Positions 10,974 to 23,100 of a DNA stretch of 64,000 bases are shown here, in pieces; positions within the stretch are counted from its first letter, which is position 1; each line of letters begins with the position of its first letter. Under the pieces are notes generated by a model. It searched no databases, was not told where the DNA came from, and was given only the letters and a program-made list of their open reading frames with translations. The stretch is from Halisarca cf. caerulea (taxonomy: Eukaryota; Porifera; Demospongiae; Chondrillida; Halisarcidae): positions 189,101 through 253,100 of the forward strand of contig CAUJGJ010000235.1 of the NCBI GenBank assembly GCA_963170055.1. Direction: 5' to 3'. The translations under genes were made by a program, and so were the position numbers.

Positions 10974-13641
10974 TGTTAAGTTTTTAATAATGTACGTCAC
11001 AAGGTACGTACTTTCCCATGTGTAGATTTATGTTTACTTTGTTACATAATGCCACTTGTAGTTTGTTATGTAAATATACATACGTAAGTGGCATCTGTAG
11101 AGTACTGTATATAATGTCGTATTTTCCTATTTGGTTCTAGGTTTATTGAGACATCTAGGGAGGTGACGTCCCTTGAAGCAGAGTTGTACCGTCTCAGCCA
11201 TCTCCTACATGAGGAGGACACCCTGGCACAATCCTTGCAGAAGATAACAATACTTCCTGGTCCAGGTGAGCAAGAAACACTCCCAGCTGAAGGGGGAGAG
11301 AGGAAAAGTATGGCATCCATTTTGGAAACGGTGGAGGGTTGTTCATCTGTGACGTCAGTCCCAGGGAGGTACCTGGTCCACTCGGGACCACTGACAGAGG
11401 TGGACCCAGAGAGCAGTGAGGACGTACAGGACGTGTACGCATTCCTCCTGAACGACAGTTTGATGATCACAACACTCAACAAGAAGAGAAAGGGACCCAT
11501 CCGCTACAAGTACCTGTGTCTCCTTGAGCTGGACAACATGGCCGTTCTTACCGTCCCGGACACAGACTTGATGAAGAACGCTTTTCGTATTCTTCTCTTT
11601 CCCATTAGCCACACCTTCAAGACGACCTCCCCAGGTGCTAGGAAACAGTGGATGGCACACATTGACACGACAAAGCAGAAGCATAAGATCTCCCTCACTT
11701 TACCAAGGACCTTGGATGAGCCAGAGGACCGCAAGTCACCAGATCGCCCTGTGTTCCAACATCAACGAGATTCAAAGAGAGCAGACAGCCCTGAAGCGAG
11801 GGAGAATGGCTGAAGAACGTTCCGGAGAGTCTTGACGTCTTCATTGCTCAGCGTGAATTTGAGAAAGCAGTTACCTTAGTTGTAACATCACGGTCATTCC
11901 TCAAGGATCTGGCCGACTCACATGCACATAGAGATGTACGAGCCAAACTGGGCAACAGGATCTCTCGCCTCAGCAACCTGCTCATGAAGGAACTTGAAGC
12001 ATCACCAAGTGGGTCACTACGAGGAGGGCCGAAAGCTGCTCGTAAGGCTATCAGTCTTCTTCTAAAACTGGGCAGAGCATCTCAAGCTTGTGAGCTCTTC
12101 CTGAACAGTCACAGTCTCCTTATTCGGTATGAGATCAAACTGATAAAGTTAGAAGGAGCAACCAGCCTCTACATCACAAAGCTCTCCAAGACATTCTTTC
12201 AGGGTCTAGGGACAGCTACTGAGGAGTTTGAGCGTGCCTTCACCACCAACCACGGAAGCTATTCGGCCTTTGCCATCTGGTGCATCAAAGAACTGAAGGA
12301 ATACTCAGAAACATTTTGCGAGATTGTATTTGCCCAGAAATCAATATTCAATGTAGCGGAATGTGTGGTGGCTGTACAGAGTGCCTGCGAAGCTTTGGAG
12401 GAGAAGGGCCTGAGCTTGAGCTATGCGTTGATGAACAACCTCCACTCGCATCTCTGTGAGGCATTGAATGAAGCCAAAACTGAGATCATCAAGGCCTGCA
12501 GAGGGAAAGCGTCAGAAGAAGTGTGGGACCCAATGGACTTCCGCTCGGACCCAGCACAGCTGAGCGTGCTCGCACTGGAGATGGAGAACATTGGCATTGT
12601 TGACTTTAGGAATCTTATCTCTGCGGGTGGCATCATAGACATTAGCAAGACCACTTTTACCTTCTGCAAGCTTGCCTTCAACTACGTCAGTGAAGTTCTC
12701 AGGTTCTATGTACCAGAGCTATACGAGGTGTTCGTGGACTGTTTCTGTGACTTCTCCCGTCACATTGTGTCCATCTTCCAGGACGCACTCAGCACGGACC
12801 AGTTTCTCCCCAACCATGAATTCATCCACAGAAACGCTGACTTCACCATTGACACTGTCCTCCCCTCCATTGGGATCAAGATGGAGAAGGCTCTCGGTGG
12901 GATCACTATACCAGAGATTGTAGATCTGGTTACAGCTTTGCGGGACACCATGAAGAACTATGTGAATGTATCCGATGCAGATGTAGTTGTGTGAAACATT
13001 TGTGTTACATAGTGGACACTTTGTGGTATATTGTGTGTGTGTCCTTGTACAATGTGTATGTAGATGTGTGTGTCCTTGTACAATGTGGATGTGGATGTAT
13101 ATGTGCAGGTAATCTTTAGTGTTCATATCCAATGTGCTTACCATGGGAAGAAACAAGGTCACACGTATGTGCATGCGTGCAGCATCTTCTATTATAGTGG
13201 ATACTGTTGCATGGACCTACGTATATAGCTAGCCTCTATAACATGATATTGTTTTCATTAGTTGTCTGGAGCTATGTATACTTATTGCATGTATCACAAT
13301 ATTATGCTCACTATATACAGGGCATACAGTCCTCTCAGTGCACACAATACTACATGTGTACAGTATGTGCACAGTATGTGCATACGTATGTACAGTGTAT
13401 AGTGTGCACATTATGTGCATACATGCAGTATATAGTGTGTACAATATGTACATGCATACAGTATATGGTGTGTACAGTATGCAGTGTTAGAAATAATGGT
13501 CAGCATTCAGACATTGGCCGACCCAAAAAAGTTTGGGTCAGACATTTGGCTGAGCACTACCTCATGTTCATTTCACACACACAGTGATGATACCAAGTCA
13601 TTTGTATTGAGAATGTCTACTTATGCTTTCATTGTGTTGAT

Positions 13642-13818
13642 GCACATCTACTGTGGCACATCTACTATAGTACATCTACTGTGGCACATCTACTATAGTA
13701 CGTACATCTACTGTGGCACATCTACTATAGTACATCTACTGTGGCACATCTACTATAGTACATCTACTGTGGCACATCCACTATAGTACATCTACTGTGG
13801 CACATCCACTGTGACACA
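13642..13818. repeat. 28-bp minisatellite
   Basis: Tandem units of about 28 bp alternating CACATCTACTGTGG and CACATCTACTATAGTA, roughly six units. It lies in the unit 2 region corresponding to COMMD1 intron 3. No equivalent array is visible in unit 1. Confidence 0.85.
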
Positions 13819-14077
13819 TGTGTACTTCTCCAAAAATATGTCTGAGCATATCTAATGTTGTCTGACCCAAAATAATGATGCTAGGACATTTGTCCATCCG
13901 ACACTTGCTCCTTATTTCTTATACTGAGTATGTGCATACGTACAGTATATAGTGTGTATAGTACATATATAGTATCACAGCATGTGAGTATAATTATGCA
14001 GTTCTTCAAATAGTACCACTTTACATCTACATAATATTATGCATGTATGTACACACAATAAATTGCATGTTGTGCAG

Positions 14078-14854
14078 ATCCATGAGGTGATCGATGGTGT
14101 CGAGGACTGCTTGGAACAATGAGCTCAAGTCCTTCAATTGGAGGATAGATGCCTACAGCAGAGCCAGACATGTGGCTCAGTTGAACAACATGTCCGCCAT
14201 TGTTGAGCTTCAGCTGGGTCCACACGGGAAACCAGTGAGTTAGCTGCAAGCTTGTGTGAACATTCAGATACTTGTTATGTGATTTGCTCAGGTGGATAGG
14301 CAGCAGAATCAAAGTATAATGTGAAGGTTTTGATGAGTCCAATGGGCTCATTCAGTATTTATATGTATGCATTTGGTACATGTATGTCATTTTCACATCT
14401 GGTGAAAAACATAACTATGATTTAATCTGATTACTAAGTTTCTGTGTGGATGTGGGTGCATGCTTGCATGCCTCCCTTTATATCTAATAATATTACCTCT
14501 ATAAGTGATAAGAATAGAGGCACGGTCCTTGTCGTTGAGTCTACAACTTAGGAGCTCTCAACTTGCCTGTGAATATATGTACATAGAGCATTAATTTTGC
14601 TGCTGAGAAGATTCCATTCCCGTTTAGCTCAGCCTTAAGACATTCCACTGATTGTATCTTCACTGTCACTTCCACCACCCTCACCCCTCCTCCTCCCCTC
14701 CTCCTCCCCCTTCTCCTCCCCTCCTCCTCCTCACCCTTCCTATCCCCTCCCTCAGACATCTGATGTTGTTCACTTTGAAATGAATGATGAAGCTGTGAAG
14801 AAACTCCTTTCTCAGGTGGAAGACATTGAAAGGGCAATAGCAGAGAACTCTTGA
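14078..14854 (+). pseudogene. COMMD1 3' fragment (exons 4-5), frameshifted
   Basis: Exon 4 (14078-14234) and exon 5 (14756-14854) of COMMD1 are repeated with flanking splice sites intact. Exon 4 has a 4-bp insertion (GTGATCGATGG against GTGATGG), which brings a stop at 14120-14122. Exons 1-3 and the promoter were never included in the duplication. It cannot encode COMMD1, and any transcript would be noncoding or fused. The intact exon 5 frame is a shadow of its recent origin. Confidence 0.88.
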
Positions 14855-15711
14855 TGTGTAGTTGTGTGCTTTTGTAATGAACATCATCCTGGTTGTGTGT
14901 TACTTGTGTGTTGAATGAAGCATGTTGACCTTTCTGTGTAAACCTGACTGTAAACCATTTTATTTACCGATACATTTAGTCTCACTGCCTTATAGTGGGG
15001 AATGCACAGGTAGCTTTACTGTACCAATGATGTGCTATGAATTTATGTGAATTCTCTACAATTTGATGTGGAAAGATTTCAGCAAACTAACTAGTGGTGG
15101 ACCATTTGAGTCAATTTAGAACCTTATGATCAAATTCATGCACACCATTGGTGGTGGATAAAGGGTTTGACAGACAAAATAATGGTAGATTAACCAGAAT
15201 TCTACATTGTTTTTCTTCTGTGCCAATATGCGTACTTCAAACACACTGGGCTTGAATGAATTCTAGTCTCATTGCTTTATAATAATGTACTGACATGTGC
15301 ATACTTCTCTGATATTATAGTTCAGAATCGATCTGTGTATGAAGAATTCATTTTTAAATTCGATTGAAAAGTAAATAACGATCAAAAGGAATAAACCAGG
15401 TGGACTGCAGCATCACCCAAGATCGGGAGTCGCAATTCTTTCCATGCACCAATTACAGTGGGTCTAGCTGTGATTCCTCTGATATAGTAGGTGTAGTTCA
15501 AGCTTTCTAGTTGGGCACGCAGATCTTCACAGACAGAAACTGCTCACTTCGCGACTCATTGGAAGGGGGCCTAATCTCACGCGGGGGGTCTAAAATTTTA
15601 AAATTCTAGGTCCCCAGGGGGGGGGCCTAGAATGAGGGGGGGTGGGCAAAATGTTACGACACCGTACTCCATAATATTGCATAATACCATAGTACTGTAT
15701 ATAGTCTGGCG
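14855..15711. other. spacer between COMMD1 fragment and RING/TRAF copy 2
   Basis: No gene seen. The first ~400 bp resembles the unit 1 spacer. A G-rich stretch (15581-15650, runs of seven to ten G) looks like the degraded end of a DNA transposon of the type also seen near 22518-22550 and 44862-44885. Confidence 0.5.
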
Positions 15712-15795
15712 TTGCCGACCCAATTCTCGCTCGGCCATTTTCGGGGACGTCAGTCAAAATGGCCGGCCGAGAATTGGGTCGGCAACGCCAGACTA
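15712..15795. mobile_element. 84-bp palindromic mini-element
   Basis: Near-perfect palindrome: TAGTCTGGCGTTGCCGACCC at the left and its complement at the right, extending about 28 bp per arm plus a less exact inner part (CGGCCATTTT). It ends about 130 bp before the MAVSEGG start of RING/TRAF copy 2. A single similar end (TAGTCTGGCGTAGCCGACCC) is at 29664-29683. It is the minimal form of an inverted-repeat transposon family. Confidence 0.8.
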
Positions 15796-15926
15796 AGTAG
15801 TATAGGGTGTCTATGATAATACACTTCCCGAAGTCAATGGCAAGTACTAGTGATGATATATTCGAGGATATTTTCAACATAGATACTCAACCACCGAGTA
15901 TCTATGGCCAGCCTAATCAATACACC

Positions 15927-17288
15927 ATGGCTGTCTCTGAGGGTGGATACGCCTTTCGTTTCGTTGGAGAAGAGAGCATTAGAATAAGGGAGCTGAAGTG
16001 TCCGATTTGCCTCTTGGTGTTGAAGGCCCCCCATCTTACTGACTGCTGTGGAGGTCACTTCTGCAAGAGCTGTATCGATGGCGTTAAAGGACAGAACAAA
16101 CCGTGCCCAATTTGCCGAGGGGATTTCAAGACTATGATCAACAAGAAGGTAGAAAGAGAGATCCAACTTCTTCCCATTTATTGTGTTAACTCATCGAAAG
16201 GGTGCACTTGGACGGGAGCTATCAAAGACCTCGATAATCATATCGCTGATGGGAACGCTAAAGTGACAGCGCAAGCTAAGAAAAGTACTAGTCTTTGTCA
16301 ATACCAGGACCTGCGATGCCCTCTTGGATGCGAAGAGTACATTCTTAGAAAAGACATTTTGGACCATAGAACGAATGTTTGCCTTCAAAGGTCTTTTGCG
16401 TGTCTTCATTGCGGAACCAGAGATACCTTCACGCACATATCTGCCAAGCACTATCCTATTTGTAAGCAGTTCCCTCTGCAATGCCCAAATGCATGCACCA
16501 AGGACACCATCCTGCGTAAGAAGATGCCTGAACATCTTGATGTGTGTCCACTACAGCCTGTGGTGTGCCCGTATGCTAAGTATGGATGTAAATCATCTGT
16601 TGTACGTCGTGATCATGAGAAACATGTGAAAGATGCTGTACACACTCATCTGGAAATGGTGACGAAATCATACGAGAAACTTGAAGAAGAAGCAAAGAAC
16701 CTTTCTGTTGAAATTCCACTTCAGAAAAAGGTTAATCGTAAAGTGATAGTGAAGAAGGGTGGCCTTTTACCTGAAGTTACAGATATTAAAGTTGTTGCCA
16801 TTTGCAGTGACTTGGGATTCAATGTGGGTACCAACAAGCTCCTCAATGACCAGCTGAAAGGTATGCTGCAGCTAATAGTGGACAGGCGGTACCAACAGAG
16901 TAAACCTGCCAGATTTGATGTATTCACCATTCACTGTCCACCTTCAACCATTAATTGTCGCTTCCTTGTGGTTGCTAACCTCGTGGACCGTACCATTGGC
17001 ACCCTTCCGGTCCATAACAAGTACCTCCAGCAGATCTTACACAGTGTATTTAAGGAAGCAGACACCTTGGAGATGCCCAGTGTTGCCATAGCACCACATA
17101 CATTTAGGGTAGGGGGATTTGTCGACTCCGTCCTCTCTACTTTTATCAAAGTGTTTAATCAATACCATTTCACAAATGATGAGTTTTTGACAGATGTGAG
17201 GTTTCTAGCACCCACTTCCAGTATGGTCGAACAGTTAATATTTGAGGCAGAACAATTTACTGATAAGCAATTAAGTATCCTATTATGA
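15927..17288 (+). CDS. RING/TRAF-zinc-finger protein with macro-like C-terminus, copy 2
   Basis: Intronless, 453 aa from ATG 15927, chosen for its CACCATGG context and for similarity to copy 1. In-frame ATGs at 15813 and 15837 would add an acidic 30-38 aa leader. RING finger: C25, C28, CCGGHFCKSC with His44, C60 and C63. TRAF-type zinc fingers follow at about residues 110-240 (CPLGC, CLHCGT, CPNAC, CPYAKYGC). From about 272, KVIVKKGGLLPEVTDIKVVA resembles the first strands of a macro domain. A later ILHSVFKEADTLEMPSVAIA...FRVGGFVDSV segment and the VRFLAP strand fit macro helix-strand order, but the NAAN and GGG ADP-ribose motifs are missing. RING and TRAF fingers suggest an E3 ligase adaptor, possibly in innate signalling (inference). 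The macro assignment is mine and moderate. Confidence 0.8.
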   Translation: MAVSEGGYAFRFVGEESIRIRELKCPICLLVLKAPHLTDCCGGHFCKSCIDGVKGQNKPCPICRGDFKTMINKKVEREIQLLPIYCVNSSKGCTWTGAIKDLDNHIADGNAKVTAQAKKSTSLCQYQDLRCPLGCEEYILRKDILDHRTNVCLQRSFACLHCGTRDTFTHISAKHYPICKQFPLQCPNACTKDTILRKKMPEHLDVCPLQPVVCPYAKYGCKSSVVRRDHEKHVKDAVHTHLEMVTKSYEKLEEEAKNLSVEIPLQKKVNRKVIVKKGGLLPEVTDIKVVAICSDLGFNVGTNKLLNDQLKGMLQLIVDRRYQQSKPARFDVFTIHCPPSTINCRFLVVANLVDRTIGTLPVHNKYLQQILHSVFKEADTLEMPSVAIAPHTFRVGGFVDSVLSTFIKVFNQYHFTNDEFLTDVRFLAPTSSMVEQLIFEAEQFTDKQLSILL

Positions 17289-17372
17289 TAATTGTTGTGA
17301 CTAAAGTTTTGTACCATCAAGTGTACTAATTTGAATCCCTGTATGCTGCAAACCATGTTGTAAACTGTAGTA

Positions 17373-17834
17373 CAGTAGAGCCTCGGTTATCCGAACACCT
17401 CTGTTCCTGGGCCCATTCGGATAAGTGAAATATTCACATAATCAAAATGGACATGCCCCCGCAGAAATATAGGCTGCAGACAATAATTAGATTCTCATGT
17501 GCACACAGATGTACAATTGCAATACATGCAGAATACATTGTCAAACTGTACATATACATTAGACTAAGTTAGTGATGTTGGATTGCTTGAGAGAGTTCAC
17601 CCCTTTCTCAGAGGCTAGGGTACGTAGCTCCCTAAGCATTGGTGTGTTGTGTGCTGAAGCCTCTGGTTGACGCTCTAGCCAGGTCATGCACTTGTCAAAC
17701 ATGCTAGCTGCTTGACTATGGAACACAGGGCATCCTGGTTCATATATCATATCAGGCTTTAGTTTCTTTTTTTCCTGGCATTCGGATAATCGAGGATTCG
17801 GATAATCGGGATTCAGATAACCAAGGCTCTACTG
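17373..17834. mobile_element. internally deleted Tigger/pogo-like transposon
   Basis: Ends CAGTAGAGCCTCGGTTATCC and GGATAACC-type complement (CCAAGGCTCTACTG), flanked by TA at 17371-17372 and 17835-17836. The minus strand at 17559-17750 encodes a remnant like the C-terminus of a Tigger/jerky transposase (MTWLERQPEA, then LRELRTLASEKG, then LKQSNITNLV). The catalytic domain is gone. It is absent from unit 1, so it probably inserted after the duplication. Confidence 0.82.
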
Positions 17835-17960
17835 TAACAGGTATACACACTGGAAATGACTGACCTGCCATCATGCACACACAGTGTGTGTGTATGTGTG
17901 TATGTGTGTGTATGTATGTGCATGTCCATGTGTTTGTGAGTGGGTGGGTTGGGGTGGGCT

Positions 17961-17996
17961 TAGACACTATACACTACGTAGTATATAGTGTCTATG
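17961..17996. repeat. short palindrome of a dispersed family
   Basis: TAGACACTATACACTACGTAGTATATAGTGTCTA is an almost perfect palindrome. It shares its arm (AGACACTNTANACTACG) with the palindrome at 39140-39195 and with half-sites at 4540-4565, 15797-15815 and 30351-30369. Confidence 0.7.
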
Positions 17997-18034
17997 GTGT
18001 GGGCGTGTGCATGACAGCTTTGGATATACGTACA

Positions 18035-18039
<5 letters not shown>

Positions 18040-18108
<69 letters not shown>
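18040..18108. repeat. (TG)n microsatellite
   Basis: Pure TG run, counterpart of the array at 7850-8007 in unit 1. Confidence 0.9.
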
Positions 18109-18109
<1 letters not shown>

Positions 18110-18371
18110 ATGCATGCATGCTTGCACATGCATACATGTACGCATATGTGTGTGAGCATACAAGCAAATGCAGCATTAATGTACATACCAATAGCTGTAG
18201 GGTATACATGTATGTCTTGAATCCATCTTATAATACAATCCTGACAAATTCTGTATATCCGTGCAGACGAAACTTTCACCAATCCACAATTAACATCTTT
18301 TTTTAATTTAATGTATACAACTATGTACTAAACATCACATTCATCATAAACACAACATCACATCAATCATA

Positions 18372-18465
18372 ATACATATAGCACTTGACAACAATAATTG
18401 ACTGTAATAAAAAGTATATCACATATTCAGTAGACAAAGTGATGTTTTTCTCTCTTGTACTTCTT
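18372..18465 (-). pseudogene. ARL 3'-end fragment (last 12 codons plus 3' flank)
   Basis: The minus strand 18465-18427 reads [12 protein letters not shown] then TGA, one residue different from the ARL C-terminus, followed by the ARL 3' flank. The true ARL copy 2 end is 850 bp away at 19281. Flanking sequence around 18170-18360 and 18790-18960 is also doubled, so this is an internal duplication within unit 2, cut by a MITE. Confidence 0.75.
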
Positions 18466-18474
18466 GATCTGCCT

Positions 18475-18790
18475 CTATTGCAGACTCCTCTATTACGGAC
18501 TGACCTGTCTTATGGACTCCCAAATTATTGCACAATACCCAAGTTTGTCTGCCATTTTAGGATTTTCACAAGAACATTTCCTTGAGAACAGAAATCAGCA
18601 CCACCCCTGACAATAGAATCAGGTGCTACTGTCAATGGCTAGGTCATACACAGAATTGTATCCATTCTAATCATATAGGATCACAATATTATTGTAAGGA
18701 ATCGTACATTGTTCTAACATACAGACTTTTCTGACTTACAGACAGGGTCTGGTCCCGGGGTGTCCGTAACAGAGGAGTTTGAGTGTATTA
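18475..18790. mobile_element. MITE next to the ARL fragment
   Basis: Inverted ends GACTCCTCTATTACGGAC and GTCCGTAACAGAGGAGTTTG about 315 bp apart, with no coding capacity. It abuts the truncated ARL fragment. Confidence 0.65.
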
Positions 18791-18985
18791 GCATGGATGT
18801 GCATGCTGATAGCTGCAGGGTATATGCTCTTACAAGTACTTTGATTCCTGAATCCAAATCTTACATACAATTGTTATACAGTCCTGACAATTGTAAAATT
18901 CCAACTACCCATGCATCTATAAGCTAAGGCCTTCAAATTTATTTATAGTTATAACGTCTAAATTCATCAAATTGAATTAAATGTA

Positions 18986-19143
18986 CAGTCAAACCTCGTT
19001 AACACGAAGCTCAGGGGACTGTGCTGAAATTTCATGTAAACAGTACTACATGTTATGGTTGTATCTGCACTTGGACTTGGGTGTCATTTCATGTTTAAAA
19101 GATATTTCATGTTAAGCAGTTTCATGTTAACGAGGTTTGACTG
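18986..19143. mobile_element. 158-bp MITE, TA target duplication
   Basis: Ends CAGTCAAACCTCGTTAACAC and GTTAACGAGGTTTGACTG, flanked by TA at 18984-18985 and 19144-19145. Not seen at the matching place in unit 1 (about 8205-8225). Confidence 0.85.
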
Positions 19144-19280
19144 TATATACGTACAACTATATGTAATACCAAACATCACATTCACCATAAACACAACGTA
19201 GTACATATCATACTAATATAGCACTTGACAACAATAATTTACTGAAATAAAAATATATCAAATGTCTAGATTCAATATTT

Positions 19281-20113
<833 letters not shown>

Positions 20114-23100
20114 ATGGCGAAAGAGTTTCGTTCATTCCACGCTGGCGGTCTCACTCCGCCGCGCCAGAGGCAGTATGCTTCTTTGTCTGACAGGTTGTCG
20201 GACGAGAAATACGATGCTGAACAATATTTGAAGGCAATAGCGTCGAGAATGAACGACGACGTTCTGACAGAGTTCAAGGAAGAACGGAGGGAGATAATGG
20301 TTGTGGCAGAAAACACTTCTCAGAAACTCAAGCAGAATGTTTACAAGAATTATACCAGGTAAGTTTAATTGGTTAAGTAGGTTTTTCAAGTTGAGTTATT
20401 TATTCAGGATACTTCTTGGATGCATCCATAATAGTATGATTAAGTACAGAATCATTGAGATACAGAATTGGCCAGCATGACGTGTGTGTGGTGTACGTAA
20501 GTGTCTCCCATTTGTGTTCTGATTCTTGAAACTGTGCCACACACTCTGCTGGCTATCATGTTTGGACCTAGTATTATTCATATAACTTGTTTTAATGTAC
20601 TTTTTCCCGAACCAAGTATCAAAATATCCATTTTAAGTAACAATAATAATGATTATGGCAGTCTCACACAGCCAGACCCAAATCTCTGATCCTACCGTAC
20701 GAAGGAGAGGTTTCTCAATGCGGTGACACTCCAAGTTGAGATCCTACATGCTTTCTTTTCGAGTAGAAAGGGGTTCTCCAGTTAGCACCCACCTAGGTAG
20801 ATTCTAACATTGATACCACAGTGAATTCTCATTAATCCACCACCACTTTATCCACCCAACCCTTTTATCTGCCATCAGTTTAGTGCACAGGTTGATTGAA
20901 AAGGCTGCACATTGATTTGATAATCTGCCAATTCAATAATCTGCCATTTTTTTTCTAAACAAATTGCAGTGGATTAATGAGAACTCACTGTGTACACACA
21001 GTTGTTCAGCTAGCTTAGAGGGCATAGCTACTGGATAAGCTCACTGACCTCCCACCATGGGCCTAAGAAGGTGGAATTCCCGACTCCATTATGCTAATGG
21101 TGTGTGCTTATTTTCAGTTCAACCTTGTTCTCCCTCAATTGGGTACATTTATGTATGCTGCACTTCTGCAAATGTACTGTATACATATGTGTACTGTGTA
21201 TTGTCAGCTTCCCATGCATGTGTCCATTGTAATCATCCCTATAGTATCTATCAGTGTATGGGGGAAGTATGTGAGTGTGAGTGTATGTACATACGTGCGT
21301 ATGTGTGTGAGGGGCGAGTGTGAGTGTACGTGTGGGTATCTGGGTGAATATGTGTGACTGGGTAGGTGTATTGTGTGTGTGTGTGTGTAGGTGTGTAGAT
21401 GTGTGAGTATGCGGGTGAGTGTACTCACCCACATATATATACGCACACTCTGAGACCGACAAGCTAAACCATCCCATGTACATATACACCCAGGTAGATT
21501 ATGGATGGTCTAATTAACCAGACCAGCTTCTCATGTGCACTGTGACTACTCCATCTTGTACAGTAAAATCTTTTTAATTGGAACCTTGATTTCCAGTAAG
21601 AAAGTTCTAATTATCCATAAGTTCTAATTAACCAGCCACATTATGTACAATGGTTGAATTTAGCCAGATATTTTAATTATCATGATTCTAATTATCAAGA
21701 TTTTACTGTAGTACGTAGTTTAGTGAAACCCCTGTAATCCGGCCACCTTGGGACCAATGAATTTGGCCGGATTAGAGAGGTCCATTTCAATATGTGGGTG
21801 ACTTTTGGGACCAAACAGTATGATTGGTTTAGACAGTGTGACCGATTTACAGAGGCTTGGATTAGAGGGGCTTCACTGTGTTGAGTTATTAATAATGTGC
21901 GTCACAAGTTACTTTCCCATGTGTAGATTTATGTTTACTTTGTTACATAATGCCACTATGCAGTTTGTAATACATACGCAGGGTTTCTTTCAGGAAATAC
22001 GTCAAGGGGGGGGGGGAATTTACCCATGAAGAGTATGTGGGGGGCAAGTGAAAAACGTTATAGGATATAGCATATACAGTCATACTTTGATATAGAGCAT
22101 CCATGTATATTATCTATGATGGAAATTCTTGTATAGCATCTGTTACCATGGTAACAACACAATTAGGCAGTGATTTTATGTTGTTTACTTGCCCAAAGTC
22201 CACAAACGGGTTCTATAATGGGAGGGTTCTATCTAGGATGAAAGTATGAGGGGAGCTTCAGTATTACAGTGTATGCCTGCCATGTAAAACATGACCGTGC
22301 TTTGATGTATCTATTACATCCATGTAGCGGGGTTTCTTTCAGGATAATGATCATGGGGCCAATAGCAAACGTTAAACTATAGAAGTGGAAGGGGGCAGAT
22401 GTGTACATACGTACATGGTATCCAAGATGTCTGTAAAACACATGCAGTGCAGTGATGTAAGGAGGTGCAGATACGTACATACGTATGTATGTGTGTGGTA
22501 GAGTAGGGGTATATAACTAGGGGGGGGGTCTGGGGGTATGCTCCCCCAGGGAAATTCGAGTTTTTAGGTTATGTAAGGTGGTATTTCAAGCCATTTAAGA
22601 TTTATTTTAACACTCAAGTAGCCTAAGGCCCTTCTCTATGGTATTTTGTACTACAATTGGAATGGTTAAGACATAGGCACTCGGGCTGTATGGCATATTA
22701 AATGCACTCGCTCTCAGGTACAAAGTGCCAAGGGCAAGTGCCATTTGTGTTCCCTACAGCCCTCAAGCCTATGCCTGGCTTAATCACTAAATAGAATCCA
22801 GCTGTTGTGTAGATTGATTTCTTTGCGATACACCTGAGAATACGTATCTACGCCCTAAGATTCCTCTACAGGTGAGGGTATGTACATGGTCACTGCCATA
22901 AGGTACAATTTCTCAAGATGACAGGAAATTAGTCTCTATCTCATGCTACTGTGTAGGGGAAAAACAGAGGCTAAATTTCCTGTAATGGATGGATTATAAG
23001 GCAATTGCACAAGCCTAGCAGAGAGAATTTTTAAAGTGTAAAGATCAGAAACTATAGACAAGTTGTTCATATCATTGTAATGATCATCGGGTCAGCCGCC

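Larger units (their letters stand above)
9165..12994 (+). pseudogene. EXOC8: exocyst complex subunit EXOC8 (Exo84), copy 1, one-base frameshift
   Basis: Two exons as in copy 2: 9165-9409 and 11141-12994. Exon 1 and the PH domain are open and nearly identical to copy 2. Around 11798-11802 copy 1 has lost one base relative to copy 2 (GCGAGGGAG against GCAAGTGGAG). Reading from the start therefore ends at TGA 11811-11813, after the PH domain. The remaining Exo84 C-terminal helical domain stays fully open in the shifted frame to the stop at 12994, with no second lesion. This fits a very young pseudogene, a truncated PH-only product, or a sequencing error. Other differences are few and partly silent. 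Intron 1 carries three MITEs. Confidence 0.75.
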
